Shown here: piece by piece, positions 43,742 through 54,185 of the stretch | Layout: each line of letters opens with the position of its first letter | Numbering within the stretch: position 1 is the first letter of the stretch | Source: Bacteroidota bacterium | GTDB taxonomy: Bacteria > Bacteroidota > JABWAT01 | DNA: 64,000 nt | Reading direction: 5' to 3' | Assembly (NCBI GenBank): GCA_020161835.1 | Contig: JAIUNL010000002.1 | Span: 186,001 to 250,000 of the forward strand | Program-made: the position numbers and the translations under genes | The notes under the pieces: generated by a model | The model's input: the letters and a program-made list of their open reading frames with translations, nothing else | Databases searched by the model: none | What the model was told of the DNA's origin: nothing

Positions 43742-45507
43742 TATGTTAATGCTTTCAGTTCTTCTTCAAGCAATTGTTTCTGATATAGTGATGTGTACAA
43801 ACCATTCAATTTAAGCAAACTTTCGTGGGTTCCCCGTTCGGCAATTTCGCCGTTGTTCAAAACGAGAATCTGATCGGCATCCTGTATTGTCGATATCCGG
43901 TGACTGATAATAATAGAAGTTCTTTGTCTCATCACTTCACGAAGACCCTGAAGAATAAGATCTTCTGTTTGAGTATCAACCGAAGAAAGACAATCATCCA
44001 AGATCAGGATGTTGGGTTCACGCATCAAAGCCCGTGCAATTGTAGTTCTTTGCTTTTGTCCGCCAGAAAGCGTAATGCCACGTTCCCCCACATAAGTTTC
44101 AAATTTTTGAGGGAAATCCTCAATATTTTCACGGATCAGAGCCGTTTCAGACACATCAAGAATCGCTTCATCATTCGGGAATTCAACCCCAAACGCAATA
44201 TTGTTTCTGATAGTATCGCTGAACAAAAAAGATTCCTGTGGAACGTAGCCAATTGATTGACGGAGAACTTTAAGCGGAATTGACTGAATCGGATTCCCAT
44301 CAACCAGTATTTGACCATTTTTAACATCAAAAAGTCTCATAACCAAATTGACCAGAGTTGATTTCCCGGCGCCGGTAGGACCCGTTATGGCCAAAATCTC
44401 ACCCGGTTGAACAGAAAAAGAAATATCTCTGAGTACATTTTCACGGTCTGGATATGAAAAACCGACGCCACGAAACTCTACTTTTCCATCAATTTTAACT
44501 ATTGTGTGATCAGTTCCCGATTCATCTCTTATTTCGGGAACCTCATTCATAATCAGATTTAATCTGGCCTGGGAGGCAGAAGCCTGCTGAATGATGTTAA
44601 TAACCCAACCAAGAGCGATCATGGGCCAGATCAGCATGCCAACATACATAACAAACTGTGTCATATTCCCCAGCGACAACTGGTTTTCAATGACCAGATA
44701 CCCGCCAAACCAGATAACCAGCACAACCGAAAGCCCGGTCAATAAGGACATTGAAGAATAAAAGATGGCTTGAAGACGACCCAGTTTTAAATTTTTACGG
44801 AGATAATCACGGTTTAAATGCTCAAATTGTTCAATCTCTGATAGTTCTCTGACAAATGATTTCACGATCCGGATCCCGGAAAAATTCTCCTGAACACGGC
44901 TTGTGAGAGTAGAGTACTGAGCCTGAATTCCTGCATAAGTCTGATGAATAATTTTCCCAACTTTAAAAACCAGATAAGACATTAAAGGCAACGGGATTAG
45001 GGCAATCAGAGTCAGTTTCCAATTCACATAAAGCATGGTCGGAATAATAAAAATAAAACTGATCAGCGTATTCGCCGAATACATAATACCAGGACCCAAA
45101 TAACTTCTTACTGAATTGATATCGTTAGTATTTTTGGCAAGTATGTCACCGGTACTGTGAGTTTTAAAATAAGACATTGAAAGAAACTGAATATGCGTGT
45201 ACAAGTCATTTCTGATGTCATACTCAGCTTCACGGCTTACCACAATTATGGTTTGTCTCACCAAAAAGAGGAAAATGCCCCTTCCAATGGCAAAAGAAAT
45301 GATAATCAGTCCGAAACCCATTAACCCGGAAGTGGTAACTGAGCTTTTCAGAGAATCAATTGCCTGACTCACATAAACCGGACCAAGTACGTTGAAAAGA
45401 TTGGTAAGCAGAACAAAGAAAAGACCCAACAACAATTTCTTGCGGTACCTAACCAGATACGGATTTAATGATTTCAGTGCGGTAAAAGCTGATTCCTGTT
45501 GATTCAT
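43741..45507 (-). CDS. ABC exporter half-transporter, degenerate catalytic site
   Basis: The 588-residue type IV ABC exporter has six transmembrane helices and a nucleotide-binding domain: Walker A GPTGAGKST, full signature LSGGQKQ, and Walker B LILDDCLSSVD in which Asp replaces the catalytic Glu, with the switch His in ISHRIS. It matches the TM287/BmrC type, where the degenerate site pairs with the altered signature of the partner (LSVGQ in the gene at 41040). The upstream TPR gene is 11 bp away. Confidence 0.93.
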   Translation of the reverse strand: MNQQESAFTALKSLNPYLVRYRKKLLLGLFFVLLTNLFNVLGPVYVSQAIDSLKSSVTTSGLMGFGLIIISFAIGRGIFLFLVRQTIIVVSREAEYDIRNDLYTHIQFLSMSYFKTHSTGDILAKNTNDINSVRSYLGPGIMYSANTLISFIFIIPTMLYVNWKLTLIALIPLPLMSYLVFKVGKIIHQTYAGIQAQYSTLTSRVQENFSGIRIVKSFVRELSEIEQFEHLNRDYLRKNLKLGRLQAIFYSSMSLLTGLSVVLVIWFGGYLVIENQLSLGNMTQFVMYVGMLIWPMIALGWVINIIQQASASQARLNLIMNEVPEIRDESGTDHTIVKIDGKVEFRGVGFSYPDRENVLRDISFSVQPGEILAITGPTGAGKSTLVNLVMRLFDVKNGQILVDGNPIQSIPLKVLRQSIGYVPQESFLFSDTIRNNIAFGVEFPNDEAILDVSETALIRENIEDFPQKFETYVGERGITLSGGQKQRTTIARALMREPNILILDDCLSSVDTQTEDLILQGLREVMRQRTSIIISHRISTIQDADQILVLNNGEIAERGTHESLLKLNGLYTSLYQKQLLEEELKALT

Positions 45508-45518
45508 TTCAGATTTTT

Positions 45519-46829
45519 TCAGACGGGTTTGAAGCGTGGATCCTGTGTTTCATGTTTTTCGATTCCCTTTTTAATCAGTTCTTTCAATCTTAAAAATTCT
45601 GGTTGTCCCAGAAGCTCAACAAGAATGTTTAGATGAGTATCGATTAAGGATGTAAAGACCAGAAATCCGTTTTTCTCTGCAAGGTGGCGACTCAACAGAT
45701 AATATTTAACCGCCTCGGCATATTTGTTGGTTTCTGCATGAAACCAGGCAATATGGCAAAGAACGAGAGCTATTCCGGGCTGGTTTTCAAGTTTTTTAAG
45801 GATATCAAGTGCATCGGTGAAATTTGCAAAAGCGGCGCCAGAATTCCCAATGGCCATACAGGCAATTCCCAGATTTAACAAGGAATAGGCCTTTTCTGTA
45901 TAATTATCCATTTCAGAATTAATACGGACAGCGTTATTCCAATTTTCAATCGCAGCAGAATACCTGGCCAATTTAAAATTCAACAAACCCAACTGATGCC
46001 AGGATTGTGCAATTCCCTGTCTATCGCCCAGAGATTCTCTTATTGTTAAAGATTCAAGCAGTTTTTCACGGGCTTTGTCATACCTTGACCATTCAAGGTA
46101 AATGGTTCCCATCCTATGCTGATATTCGGCAAGATTGAAAACATTAATTCCTTTCATTTTGGAACATTGGTCATAACATTCAAACGCCTTTTCAAATTCA
46201 CCATCATCAAAATAAAAACTGGCAAGTGTTTGAAGTACATTGGCAAATTCGAAAATATCTGATTCCTTTCCACGTAACCCTGCCAACTGATTTTCGAGAA
46301 TATTTATTTTTTGCTCAAGAGTTTTATGTGATTCCTTTTTCTTTAAAAGATGAAAATCGGCGGGCAGGAAGTCGAAATTCAATTGGAGGTTAAAGGAATG
46401 AAAGCAGAGCTTTAGAACCGAAGGACTGTACTTGTAAAAAGCATCATGAGCAAAACCAGGTAACCAAAAAATAAAAGCATGTCTCACAACCTGAAAAGCC
46501 GGCACAGAATTTTCAAGAAATTCTGCAGCTTCCTTTTCAGTCGCAAAACCTGCAAAATACTCATCCCAACCGGTCAGGTTTATGAGCAGTTTGTGGTCAG
46601 CATGGTTTAAGCCAAGGTCGGTTAACTGGCGGTCAACTGATTTATGTCCTGATAATTTTAATGTAACTGGAAAAAAACCCAAACGCAGAACCGATTCTGA
46701 AAAGATTTCAATAGCTCTGTTAACTTTGACAGGAGAATTCAGTTCAATAATTGCCCGGGTTCCAAGAGGATTATCTCTGAACGAATCAGTCAGAACTGAG
46801 ATTTGTTTTAAAAAAAAGTAGTCAAACAT
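45519..46829 (-). CDS. TPR-repeat protein with degenerate NTPase-like N-terminal domain
   Basis: The 436-residue protein is cytoplasmic (no signal peptide). Residues 1-165 form a domain resembling the N-terminal domain of some TPR/STAND proteins: FLENSVPAFQVVRHAFIFWL, then PGFAHDAFYKYSPSVLKLCF, similar to segments reading LVFWLP and then an aromatic-rich SGVFEF. No Walker A is present. A short coiled coil follows (EQKINILENQLAGL) and then TPRs from about 200 to 420 (FEKAFECYDQCSK, KLARYSAAIENWNNAVRIN, NSGAAFANFTDALDILKKLE). It is first in the TPR-ABC-rnz-ABC cluster. Function is unknown; a protein-interaction scaffold is likely. Confidence 0.75.
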   Translation of the reverse strand: MFDYFFLKQISVLTDSFRDNPLGTRAIIELNSPVKVNRAIEIFSESVLRLGFFPVTLKLSGHKSVDRQLTDLGLNHADHKLLINLTGWDEYFAGFATEKEAAEFLENSVPAFQVVRHAFIFWLPGFAHDAFYKYSPSVLKLCFHSFNLQLNFDFLPADFHLLKKKESHKTLEQKINILENQLAGLRGKESDIFEFANVLQTLASFYFDDGEFEKAFECYDQCSKMKGINVFNLAEYQHRMGTIYLEWSRYDKAREKLLESLTIRESLGDRQGIAQSWHQLGLLNFKLARYSAAIENWNNAVRINSEMDNYTEKAYSLLNLGIACMAIGNSGAAFANFTDALDILKKLENQPGIALVLCHIAWFHAETNKYAEAVKYYLLSRHLAEKNGFLVFTSLIDTHLNILVELLGQPEFLRLKELIKKGIEKHETQDPRFKPV

Positions 46830-46857
46830 TTTAATTTTCCGCTCCTGATAAAATGAA

Positions 46858-46883
46858 AATGCCGGAGATTTCTCTCCGGCATT
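46858..46883 (-). terminator. Terminator downstream of the YCF48-like lipoprotein
   Basis: A perfect 11-bp stem (AATGCCGGAGA at 46858-46868, TCTCCGGCATT at 46873-46883) with a TTTC loop is followed on the minus strand by TTTTCATTTT. It separates the lipoprotein gene from the TPR-ABC cluster. Confidence 0.8.
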
Positions 46884-46909
46884 CTAGATCTGAAGTTAAA
46901 AACTGCCGT

Positions 46910-49708
46910 CTATTTTGTTGAAACGAAAGGTGACGACCCTTTCACATAGTGAAACCCGCCAGAACGGGTTTTAAACACCTGTTGAGTACCCGTGACTGCC
47001 AATCCGTTGAATTGATTGAAGAAATAGAATCCAACCAGATTATCATTGGTTTTAATCCGTTGGGCATCCCAACTCAATCCACCACTTGTGGTAGATAGAA
47101 TCAACCCGTTAACACCCGTTACAAATCCAGTTTCAGCGTTTAGAAAATGAATCTGGTTTAAAGTTGCATTGGTTACACTTTGCTGTGCTTGCCAGGTTGC
47201 GCCGTAATCCACCGTTTTTGCAATTAATCCGTTTTGACCGCAAAGATAGCCAACGCTGTCACTAAGGAACTTTACATCAAGTAATTCGCTATCAAAACCA
47301 GTTTGAACACGTTTCCAGGTTTCACCGCCATCGTTAGACTTCATCATCAGACCATTCACACCAACTGCATAACCGGTTAAATTATCAGCGAGGAATGAAA
47401 CTGAATTAATTTTTTGTCCGGAAGCAGAAGCTGCCTTTTTCCAAGTCGTTCCACCATCTGCAGATTTATAAAGAATACCATCACTGCCAGCAATAACTGC
47501 TGATTTTTCGGCAAAGGTTGCAGCTGCAAAAAAAGAACCCATTGAACCTGGATTAATTTTACTCCAGGAATCGCCTAAATCTTCAGATTTCAGAACCGTA
47601 CCGTTAATTCCTACGGCAACAATAAAAGAACCATTATTTGTAATCTTGCGGATGTTACCGTTTGAACCCGTACTTACTGGTTTAAAAGACATACCGCCAT
47701 CTATTGATTTCATAACCGAACCCTGATTGGTTCCAACCAGAATCGTTCCGTTCTCAGTTACAGTCAGGCTTGTATAGGCTAATGCTGGAATCATTGAAAA
47801 AAACTGCCAGGTTTCACCTGATGAGTTAGAATAAAATATTCCGTTATTTTCAGTTAAAAGCCATCCCCGTCTTTCGCTGGTAAAATCAGAGGAAATCACT
47901 TTCACAGAAGGATAAGTAGCAACACGATCCCACGAAAAACCACCATCAATAGATTCGTAGGTTAATCCGGTTTTGCCAACAATTACAACATGAGTTGATG
48001 ACAATGCATGAATAGAGACCAGATCGGGAGCAACAAATCCTGAATCAGACGGATTTGGAAGAGTTACTTTAGTCCATGACATCCCGGCATCTTCCGTCAT
48101 CATCATAAGATTCTGATCACCGATAAGAATACTGCGGTCCCTGCTAATAAAGGTGATATCTCTCAGATTTGAGTTGGTTGGGATGTTAATCCTGTTCCAA
48201 AAACCACCACTATTGCTTGTTCTGAGTAAAATACCATTGTCGCCAAGTGCATATCCGATATCGCTGTTTAGAAAACGTATTTTATTAAGATTTGCAGTTG
48301 TTGACGACAGGAGAGGAACCCAAATTGTACCACCATCAATTGTTTTCCCAATAAAACCATCAGAACCGGCAACATAAACCGTCAGCGGATCAAGCATATC
48401 AATTGAACGGATGGTTGAAGTGAAAGTACCCGTTGGTTTCCAGGAATTCCCCTGATCTGTAGTTTTAAAAAGTGAACCCTTTGTTCCGCCTGCATAACCA
48501 ACAAGTGTATCGGTAAAAGAAATAGCTAATAAGTCGTTTTGAGTTGCAATATTCTTTGGCTGCCAGGTTTGTCCTCTGTCAGTAGTATGAAGAACAGTTC
48601 CGCCGGTACCAATCGCCCATCCGAGATCAGCAGTAAAAAACTGAATGCCAGTTACAGAAGAACCGGCCTGTCCCGTCAGAAGTTTCCAGTTTTGACCGCC
48701 ATCGTTCGTTTTAAGCATAGTACCATTACGACCAAAGGCATACCCAATCTGGAGATTTGTCATAACAATTTTTTTAATTGCACTTTGAGTAGGTGTGTTT
48801 TGCTGGGACCACGACTGACCGCCATCCTTCGTTCCAAAAATCACACCACCCGTTCCGGCAATCCATCCGTTAGACATATCAAGAAAGTGAGCCGTAAGAA
48901 TGGTTTCCTTTGTTGGATTTTGAATTGAAACCCATGAAGGTGCACCGGGTTTTAATACTTTCGCAAATCCTTTTGTTCCAAAAGCATAAACCGAACCGTA
49001 ACCGGCCATTGAAAGGGTTTGAATATCACTTTCAGTTTCAAGAATTTCTTCCTGTGTAAATGTATTTCCGCCATCTGTTGTTTTAACAATTGTACCACTG
49101 GTTCCGGCAATCCACCCATTCAAACTATCAGAAAAAGCAAGGGTTGTCATGTCATTATAAACGTTTGTTACAACAGCAGACCAGGATTCACCACCATTTC
49201 CGGTTTTGGCAACACCACCCTGAGGCAGGGTAACATATCCATGATTTGCATCGAAAAACCGAACGGTGAAAATTGGTAGTTGTGTTCCGGAATTTAACCG
49301 TTGCCAGGTTTGACCACCATCACGGGTACGGAGGATAGTACCCAAATGCCCGACAGCATAGCCGGTTGACCGATCAGTAAACCAGACATCAAGGAGACTT
49401 TGATTAACACCTGAGTTTTGCTGGGTCCAGGTTGTTCCGCCATCAGTTGTGTGAAGAATGGTACCAAAACCGCCCACTACCCAACCTTCCTGATCATTCC
49501 AGAAAGAAGCAGAAGACAGATGCACTCCTGTCGGAAGAGGTGCAACCCATTCCCAACCGGTTCCTTCTTCAGGGGCTGATGACGTTAGTGCGGTCATAAA
49601 TGAAAGTTTGGGAACTTCAACTTTTGGTTGATTGCCGGCACAACCAGAAAAAAGCCAGATGCTTATGGGGACAATAACTGTAAACAGGGCTTTTTTATTA
49701 AGAAACAC
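46910..49708 (-). CDS. Secreted lipoprotein with about 20 YCF48/BNR-type beta-propeller repeats
   Basis: The 932-residue lipoprotein has a lipobox (LFSGC) after a short signal peptide, then a linear run of about 20 repeats, each ending in a Asp-box-like turn such as TTDGGTTW, TKDGGQSW, SNDGGETW or TVDYGATW, with WxxGxGGTIL-type cores. Such repeats form seven- or eight-bladed propellers, so two to three propellers are expected. The family includes the photosystem II assembly factor YCF48, but here it is surface exposed and the ligand is unknown. The start is GTG (49708) with AAGGAGG 7 bases upstream. Confidence 0.88.
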   Translation of the reverse strand: MFLNKKALFTVIVPISIWLFSGCAGNQPKVEVPKLSFMTALTSSAPEEGTGWEWVAPLPTGVHLSSASFWNDQEGWVVGGFGTILHTTDGGTTWTQQNSGVNQSLLDVWFTDRSTGYAVGHLGTILRTRDGGQTWQRLNSGTQLPIFTVRFFDANHGYVTLPQGGVAKTGNGGESWSAVVTNVYNDMTTLAFSDSLNGWIAGTSGTIVKTTDGGNTFTQEEILETESDIQTLSMAGYGSVYAFGTKGFAKVLKPGAPSWVSIQNPTKETILTAHFLDMSNGWIAGTGGVIFGTKDGGQSWSQQNTPTQSAIKKIVMTNLQIGYAFGRNGTMLKTNDGGQNWKLLTGQAGSSVTGIQFFTADLGWAIGTGGTVLHTTDRGQTWQPKNIATQNDLLAISFTDTLVGYAGGTKGSLFKTTDQGNSWKPTGTFTSTIRSIDMLDPLTVYVAGSDGFIGKTIDGGTIWVPLLSSTTANLNKIRFLNSDIGYALGDNGILLRTSNSGGFWNRINIPTNSNLRDITFISRDRSILIGDQNLMMMTEDAGMSWTKVTLPNPSDSGFVAPDLVSIHALSSTHVVIVGKTGLTYESIDGGFSWDRVATYPSVKVISSDFTSERRGWLLTENNGIFYSNSSGETWQFFSMIPALAYTSLTVTENGTILVGTNQGSVMKSIDGGMSFKPVSTGSNGNIRKITNNGSFIVAVGINGTVLKSEDLGDSWSKINPGSMGSFFAAATFAEKSAVIAGSDGILYKSADGGTTWKKAASASGQKINSVSFLADNLTGYAVGVNGLMMKSNDGGETWKRVQTGFDSELLDVKFLSDSVGYLCGQNGLIAKTVDYGATWQAQQSVTNATLNQIHFLNAETGFVTGVNGLILSTTSGGLSWDAQRIKTNDNLVGFYFFNQFNGLAVTGTQQVFKTRSGGFHYVKGSSPFVSTK

Positions 49709-49805
49709 GTTGTATCCTCCTTAAAAAGAGAGTAATTTCACACCATTAATTGCTAATAATACGATAAATCAAGTCCTTTTTCAAATCTGATCAGCATGTA
49801 CACCC

Positions 49806-51344
49806 ATGATTAACCATTTCATCACATTGTTAAAAATCGCAATTGAAACTGAGAAAAAGACAGTTGGGAAAACTCTTGTTTCAGTTTTAAGTTTCAGAAA
49901 AAACGAAATTTTGTTTTCATTCTCGAACCAGCAGCGCTTTTGTGTATTTCTTTATCCGGCAAAACCAATTGTTTTTCTTGAACCAGAATCGCCTGTGCCA
50001 ACCAAAAATATTGCAAGTCTCTTTCCCGAAATTCATAACCGTAAGTTATTATCGGTCTCACTTCATGAATCTGACAGGATTCTTCTTCTGACGCTTGAAG
50101 GTGATTTTAAAATTTTCGTTTCACTTTTCAGTGCATCTTCCGGGATAACCATTATCCATGATAAAACAACAATCGGCGCAATAAAGTACGAATTTAACCC
50201 TTTGGAAAACACAGGTGCGTTTCGTTCACCTGCCGAATTTTGCGACAATCCCGAAATGCTGTTTCCCTTTATCAGATTTAATCCGCTTTTAAAAGCAGTG
50301 TTTGAAGGGGAAGAAGAAAGACTTCTTACCGTTATTCCAGATTTGCAAAAAACTGAAACGTATTACAAGTATTCTTTCAGGGGAAAATCTGTACTTTCTG
50401 CACTTCCGTTACCAGGAGTTCCTGTTGTTGCCACTTTAAATGACTCAAGCCGGTCAATCAAATATTTTGTATTTGATGATCTGAAATCAGCCCAATTTGT
50501 TCAGGAGAAAAAAAATTCACTCAATTTGATTGAGGGAAAAATAAAAAGAACCGAGTCCACTCTTTTTCAGCTTCAGGGTTATCTTGAAAAAAACAAAGAT
50601 ACAGGTCAGCTTCAGCAAATGGCCGATTTGCTGATGGCACAACCGTTACCTTCTCTGCGTGGAATTGCATTCATTGACTTACCAAATATTTTTCTCCCGG
50701 AAAGTACACTTCTTCATATTCCGCTGAACCCTGAACTCACCCTGGCCCAGAATGCCAGCGATTATTACAGAAAGACCCGTAATTTCAAGGCAATACATGA
50801 TGAGAAAGCTTTTTTACTGCAGAATAAAAAAAAGGAAAATGCTCAACTCAACGATCTGCTCCTTGAAATTGCGGGTTGTACCTCACTTCAGGAACTAAAT
50901 ACCGTAAGGAAAAGAAATACCGGGCTTTTTTCAGAAATCAGAACGGGAGGGCAGGTTCAGTCAGAACCCTTCCACAGAATACAGTCAAAATTTGGCTATG
51001 AACTTTTTATCGGGAAACATGCAAAAGGCAATGATTTTCTGTTGAATTCAGTTGCGAAGAAAAATGACATCTGGTTTCACGTCAGGGGTGATTCGGGCAG
51101 TCACGTTATCCTGCCCTTTTCTAAAAAAGAATTCCCCGGTAAGGATATGCTCGCAGAAGCGGCCTCATTTGCTGCCTATTTTTCAGGACAGAGGAAGTCA
51201 GAATGGGTTCCTGTATCTTACACCCAGGCCAAATATGTAAGAAAAGTGAAAGGTGGAGCACCTGGAAGTGTTATTATTGACCGGGAAGAACTCATTTTTG
51301 TGAAACCTGCTTCACCACCGAAAAGTCCGGTGGTGACTGGCTAG
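49806..51344 (+). CDS. NFACT-family protein (RqcH-like)
   Basis: The 512-residue protein has an NFACT-N domain, with the catalytic-type Asp-Arg pair D90-R91 (LHESDRILLLTLEG), a helical coiled-coil middle (about 225-390), and an NFACT-R domain (about 400-505, FLLNSVAKKNDIWFHVRG and SHVILPFSKKEFPG). Bacterial RqcH recruits tRNA-Ala to obstructed large ribosomal subunits and adds C-terminal Ala tails to stalled chains. This is a compact version. It is monocistronic, divergent from the YCF48-like gene. A stem-loop (CACCACCG / CGGTGGTG) lies at the very end of the coding region. Confidence 0.85.
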   Translation: MINHFITLLKIAIETEKKTVGKTLVSVLSFRKNEILFSFSNQQRFCVFLYPAKPIVFLEPESPVPTKNIASLFPEIHNRKLLSVSLHESDRILLLTLEGDFKIFVSLFSASSGITIIHDKTTIGAIKYEFNPLENTGAFRSPAEFCDNPEMLFPFIRFNPLLKAVFEGEEERLLTVIPDLQKTETYYKYSFRGKSVLSALPLPGVPVVATLNDSSRSIKYFVFDDLKSAQFVQEKKNSLNLIEGKIKRTESTLFQLQGYLEKNKDTGQLQQMADLLMAQPLPSLRGIAFIDLPNIFLPESTLLHIPLNPELTLAQNASDYYRKTRNFKAIHDEKAFLLQNKKKENAQLNDLLLEIAGCTSLQELNTVRKRNTGLFSEIRTGGQVQSEPFHRIQSKFGYELFIGKHAKGNDFLLNSVAKKNDIWFHVRGDSGSHVILPFSKKEFPGKDMLAEAASFAAYFSGQRKSEWVPVSYTQAKYVRKVKGGAPGSVIIDREELIFVKPASPPKSPVVTG

Positions 51345-51387
51345 CTGAACTCACGATTTGAGTTGGGAGTTTTAGAAAAAACCTGCT

Positions 51388-53574
51388 TTATTTTTTCGAC
51401 GAGTAATAATAATAGTAGTAGTTACCCTGACTGCTTAAATGTTCCTTCCGAACTTTATTCAGGATAACACCAATTACTTTACTACCGAATTTGGCAGAAA
51501 GATTCCGGTATTGACGGATAAAATCCTTTTTGTGAACGATTTCAGCACCGCAAATATAAATGACCGCATCAGCAAACTCTGCATAGATGAAAACATCTCC
51601 AACAGAAAGCGAAGGAGGTGTATCCAAAATGATGTAATCATATTTTTCACGGAATGATGCGATAAGATTCGCAAATTCGGCACTTGAAATCAAGGGAGCA
51701 GGTGAAACCGGAATGGTTCCTGAAGGCAGAATATCTAATGTATGAGAATGAAAAGTAGGAATCGTATTTATTCCCCGTTCATCACCGTTCATGATCAGTT
51801 CAGTTAAACCCGGTACCTTAGAAACCCCAACATTTTTATCAACTGTCGGGCGGCGAAGATCCCCATCAATCAACAGAACCTTATTCCCCATATCGGCTAA
51901 TGTAGCAGCCAGCATAATGGTTGAAAACGTCTTTCCTTCCTGTGGAATAGTTGAAGTCGTTAAAATCAGTTTTGGATGACCGGCTTTTTTCGGATTAATG
52001 ATATAGTTGATATTAAAGGCGATCTGCCTGTACATTTCCTGAATAATGGATGTTACATCACTAATCAGATTCCCTGAGTTTTTCCTCTCTTCATCAACCG
52101 GAACCTGACCAAGAATGCTCACATTTAATTTTTCAAGATCCTCAAGTTTATGAATACGGTTATCCATTTTTTTGAGGCCAATGGCAAGACCCAAACCAAG
52201 AGCAAGGCCAAGTGCTGAAAATATGATGACCATTTTCATTCGCTGGGGCTCAACCGGGTTAAAAGACGGAATAGCTGAATCAATGATTTTAATGTTCGAA
52301 TTAACCTGCTGTTCTGCTATCAGCGATTCCTGATATTTTTTTTCAAGAATCAGATAAAGTTCTTCAGCTGATCTGCGTGCTCTTTCAAAACGTGCATACT
52401 GAACATTTTTTGAAGGAATCCCTTCAAATTTGATTTCATATTCAGCCAAAAGTTTTTCCAGTTTTTCAATTTTACTTTTTTCAATTTGAATTGAAACCGT
52501 TGAAATGATTTTGGTATTTGTAAATTCTTTAACCTTTTCAAGAACGTTCACAGGAACACTGTTACTGTATGCCTCAGCAATCCGTTTTTCAAGTTGGGCA
52601 CGAAGGTTTTTAGCCTGAGTTTCCAATTCTGAAAGCTGAATTTTAACTGCGTAATCATTCGGATTTGTCGTTGCCATTTTGATATCACGTTCAGATTCAA
52701 GCAGGGCAATTCTCTTTTGAAGAATGAGAACATAATCATCGATGATACTAACAGTCAGGTTTGCAAGCTGGGGTTCGATTTTTTTTAACTGCTCATCTGA
52801 GCTTTCTATTTGCTGTTCGAGAACTCCGATCTGAAGTTTACTCTCATTGATCCGGGCCTCAAGGCCAGAAATCTGGGAAACTATTTGCTGTGATTCTGAA
52901 GACATGGTCACAATACCTGAATTAACCATGTATTCCTGCAACTGATTTTCAGATTTTTTCAGTTCATCAGATTTGATATCAAGCTGACTTTTAATAAAAT
53001 CTTTAACAACAGACTGATTGGTTCTGCTGTTTGAGATGTCATTATTGATGTAAACCCCGGCAAATACATTTGCAACAATGGCGGCTTCCTCAGGGTTGAG
53101 TCCGTTGAAGGTTACAGAAATAATATCAAGAGCACGGGGTGATGAGGCATTTCTATTCTGAAGTAAATCCCCCAGGATAGAATTTGGCTTCCCCGTTCGT
53201 TTTATTTTTGCAAAAAGGGGATACTTTTCATAATTCTTATTTCTTCTGAGACTATCAGACAAGGCAAGAGCAACCTTTTCTGCAAACTGTCTGGATTTTA
53301 GAATCTCAAGTTCATTTCCCAAAGCCCGTGACTGTGTTGAAGAAAAATCGGATGCGAATAAAGAAACACCGCCACCTGATTTACTGTAGAGCATTTTCAC
53401 GGTTGAAGAATAAATATTGGGCTGATACTCATAATAAATGATACTTGAGACCATTGAAACTACAAATAGAGCAACAATGAGCCACTTCCATCGTTTTATT
53501 GCATCAAGAATATCTTCAAGACTTAAAAATTCATTTGAAGGGAGTACCGGAATAGGGGTTGGTTTATTTTCCAT
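51388..53574 (-). CDS. Wzc/GumC-like polysaccharide co-polymerase and tyrosine kinase
   Basis: The 728-residue inner-membrane protein has two transmembrane helices (about 34-53 and 450-472) around a long periplasmic coiled-coil (GumC/Wzz type), then a cytoplasmic BY-kinase domain. The Walker A variant is [11 protein letters not shown], Walker A' is [11 protein letters not shown], and the protein ends in a Tyr cluster ([12 protein letters not shown]) that is the expected autophosphorylation site. It controls chain length and export of capsule or exopolysaccharide, with the CpsB-like phosphatase encoded at 54186. It overlaps the acyltransferase gene by 11 bp. Confidence 0.93.
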   Translation of the reverse strand: MENKPTPIPVLPSNEFLSLEDILDAIKRWKWLIVALFVVSMVSSIIYYEYQPNIYSSTVKMLYSKSGGGVSLFASDFSSTQSRALGNELEILKSRQFAEKVALALSDSLRRNKNYEKYPLFAKIKRTGKPNSILGDLLQNRNASSPRALDIISVTFNGLNPEEAAIVANVFAGVYINNDISNSRTNQSVVKDFIKSQLDIKSDELKKSENQLQEYMVNSGIVTMSSESQQIVSQISGLEARINESKLQIGVLEQQIESSDEQLKKIEPQLANLTVSIIDDYVLILQKRIALLESERDIKMATTNPNDYAVKIQLSELETQAKNLRAQLEKRIAEAYSNSVPVNVLEKVKEFTNTKIISTVSIQIEKSKIEKLEKLLAEYEIKFEGIPSKNVQYARFERARRSAEELYLILEKKYQESLIAEQQVNSNIKIIDSAIPSFNPVEPQRMKMVIIFSALGLALGLGLAIGLKKMDNRIHKLEDLEKLNVSILGQVPVDEERKNSGNLISDVTSIIQEMYRQIAFNINYIINPKKAGHPKLILTTSTIPQEGKTFSTIMLAATLADMGNKVLLIDGDLRRPTVDKNVGVSKVPGLTELIMNGDERGINTIPTFHSHTLDILPSGTIPVSPAPLISSAEFANLIASFREKYDYIILDTPPSLSVGDVFIYAEFADAVIYICGAEIVHKKDFIRQYRNLSAKFGSKVIGVILNKVRKEHLSSQGNYYYYYYSSKK

Positions 53575-54181
53575 TAACGAAAATGTCCTGTTTACTTGAT
53601 TTCAAAATCAGATTTTCCTGCTCTAATAAATATTCACATCCGCAGGAAGAACAGATTATAGGTTTATTAGCATTTAATTTTACACCACATACACAAATCC
53701 ACCCGGTTTGTCTTGCCGGATTCCCAATCATTAAGGCAAAGGATTTTACATTTTTGGTTACGACAGCACCTGCCCCGATGAAGGAGTACTCACCCAAAGT
53801 AACACCACATACAATGGTGGCATTCGCCCCAACAGAAGTACCCTTTTTTACAAGAGTTTGCCGGTATTCATCTTTTCTGACTACTGCACTGCGGGGATTT
53901 ACAACATTTGTGAAAACCATCGAAGGGCCCAGAAAAACATCGTCTTCACAGATTACACCGGTGTAGACAGAAACATTATTCTGGATTTTTACATTATTGC
54001 CAAGTCTGACACCTGGTGATATTACTACATTCTGTCCAATATTGCAGCGTTCACCAATTTCACAATCCCGCATGATATGCGAAAAATGCCAGATTTTAGT
54101 TCCTGATCCGATTTTACAGGGGCTGTCAACATAGGAAGATTCATGAACAAAAACTTCAGAAGCTTTAATTTGATCAGACAT
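53564..54181 (-). CDS. Hexapeptide-repeat acyltransferase, WbpD/WlbB-like
   Basis: The 205-residue left-handed beta-helix protein has repeats such as [35 protein letters not shown] and [20 protein letters not shown]. The N-terminal FVHESSYVD and the ending [16 protein letters not shown] match the WbpD/WlbB family, which N-acetylates UDP-2-acetamido-3-amino sugars. A short Cys-rich tail (CVCG ... CSSCGC) looks like a zinc ribbon. It belongs to sugar-nucleotide synthesis for surface polysaccharide; other genes for that pathway are not in the window. Confidence 0.85.
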   Translation of the reverse strand: MSDQIKASEVFVHESSYVDSPCKIGSGTKIWHFSHIMRDCEIGERCNIGQNVVISPGVRLGNNVKIQNNVSVYTGVICEDDVFLGPSMVFTNVVNPRSAVVRKDEYRQTLVKKGTSVGANATIVCGVTLGEYSFIGAGAVVTKNVKSFALMIGNPARQTGWICVCGVKLNANKPIICSSCGCEYLLEQENLILKSSKQDIFVNGK

Positions 54182-54185
54182 ATTC

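Noticed and set aside
51300..51345. Stem-loop at the end of the NFACT gene as terminator
   Set aside because: The CACCACCG/CGGTGGTG stem has no T-run after it and lies inside the coding region.
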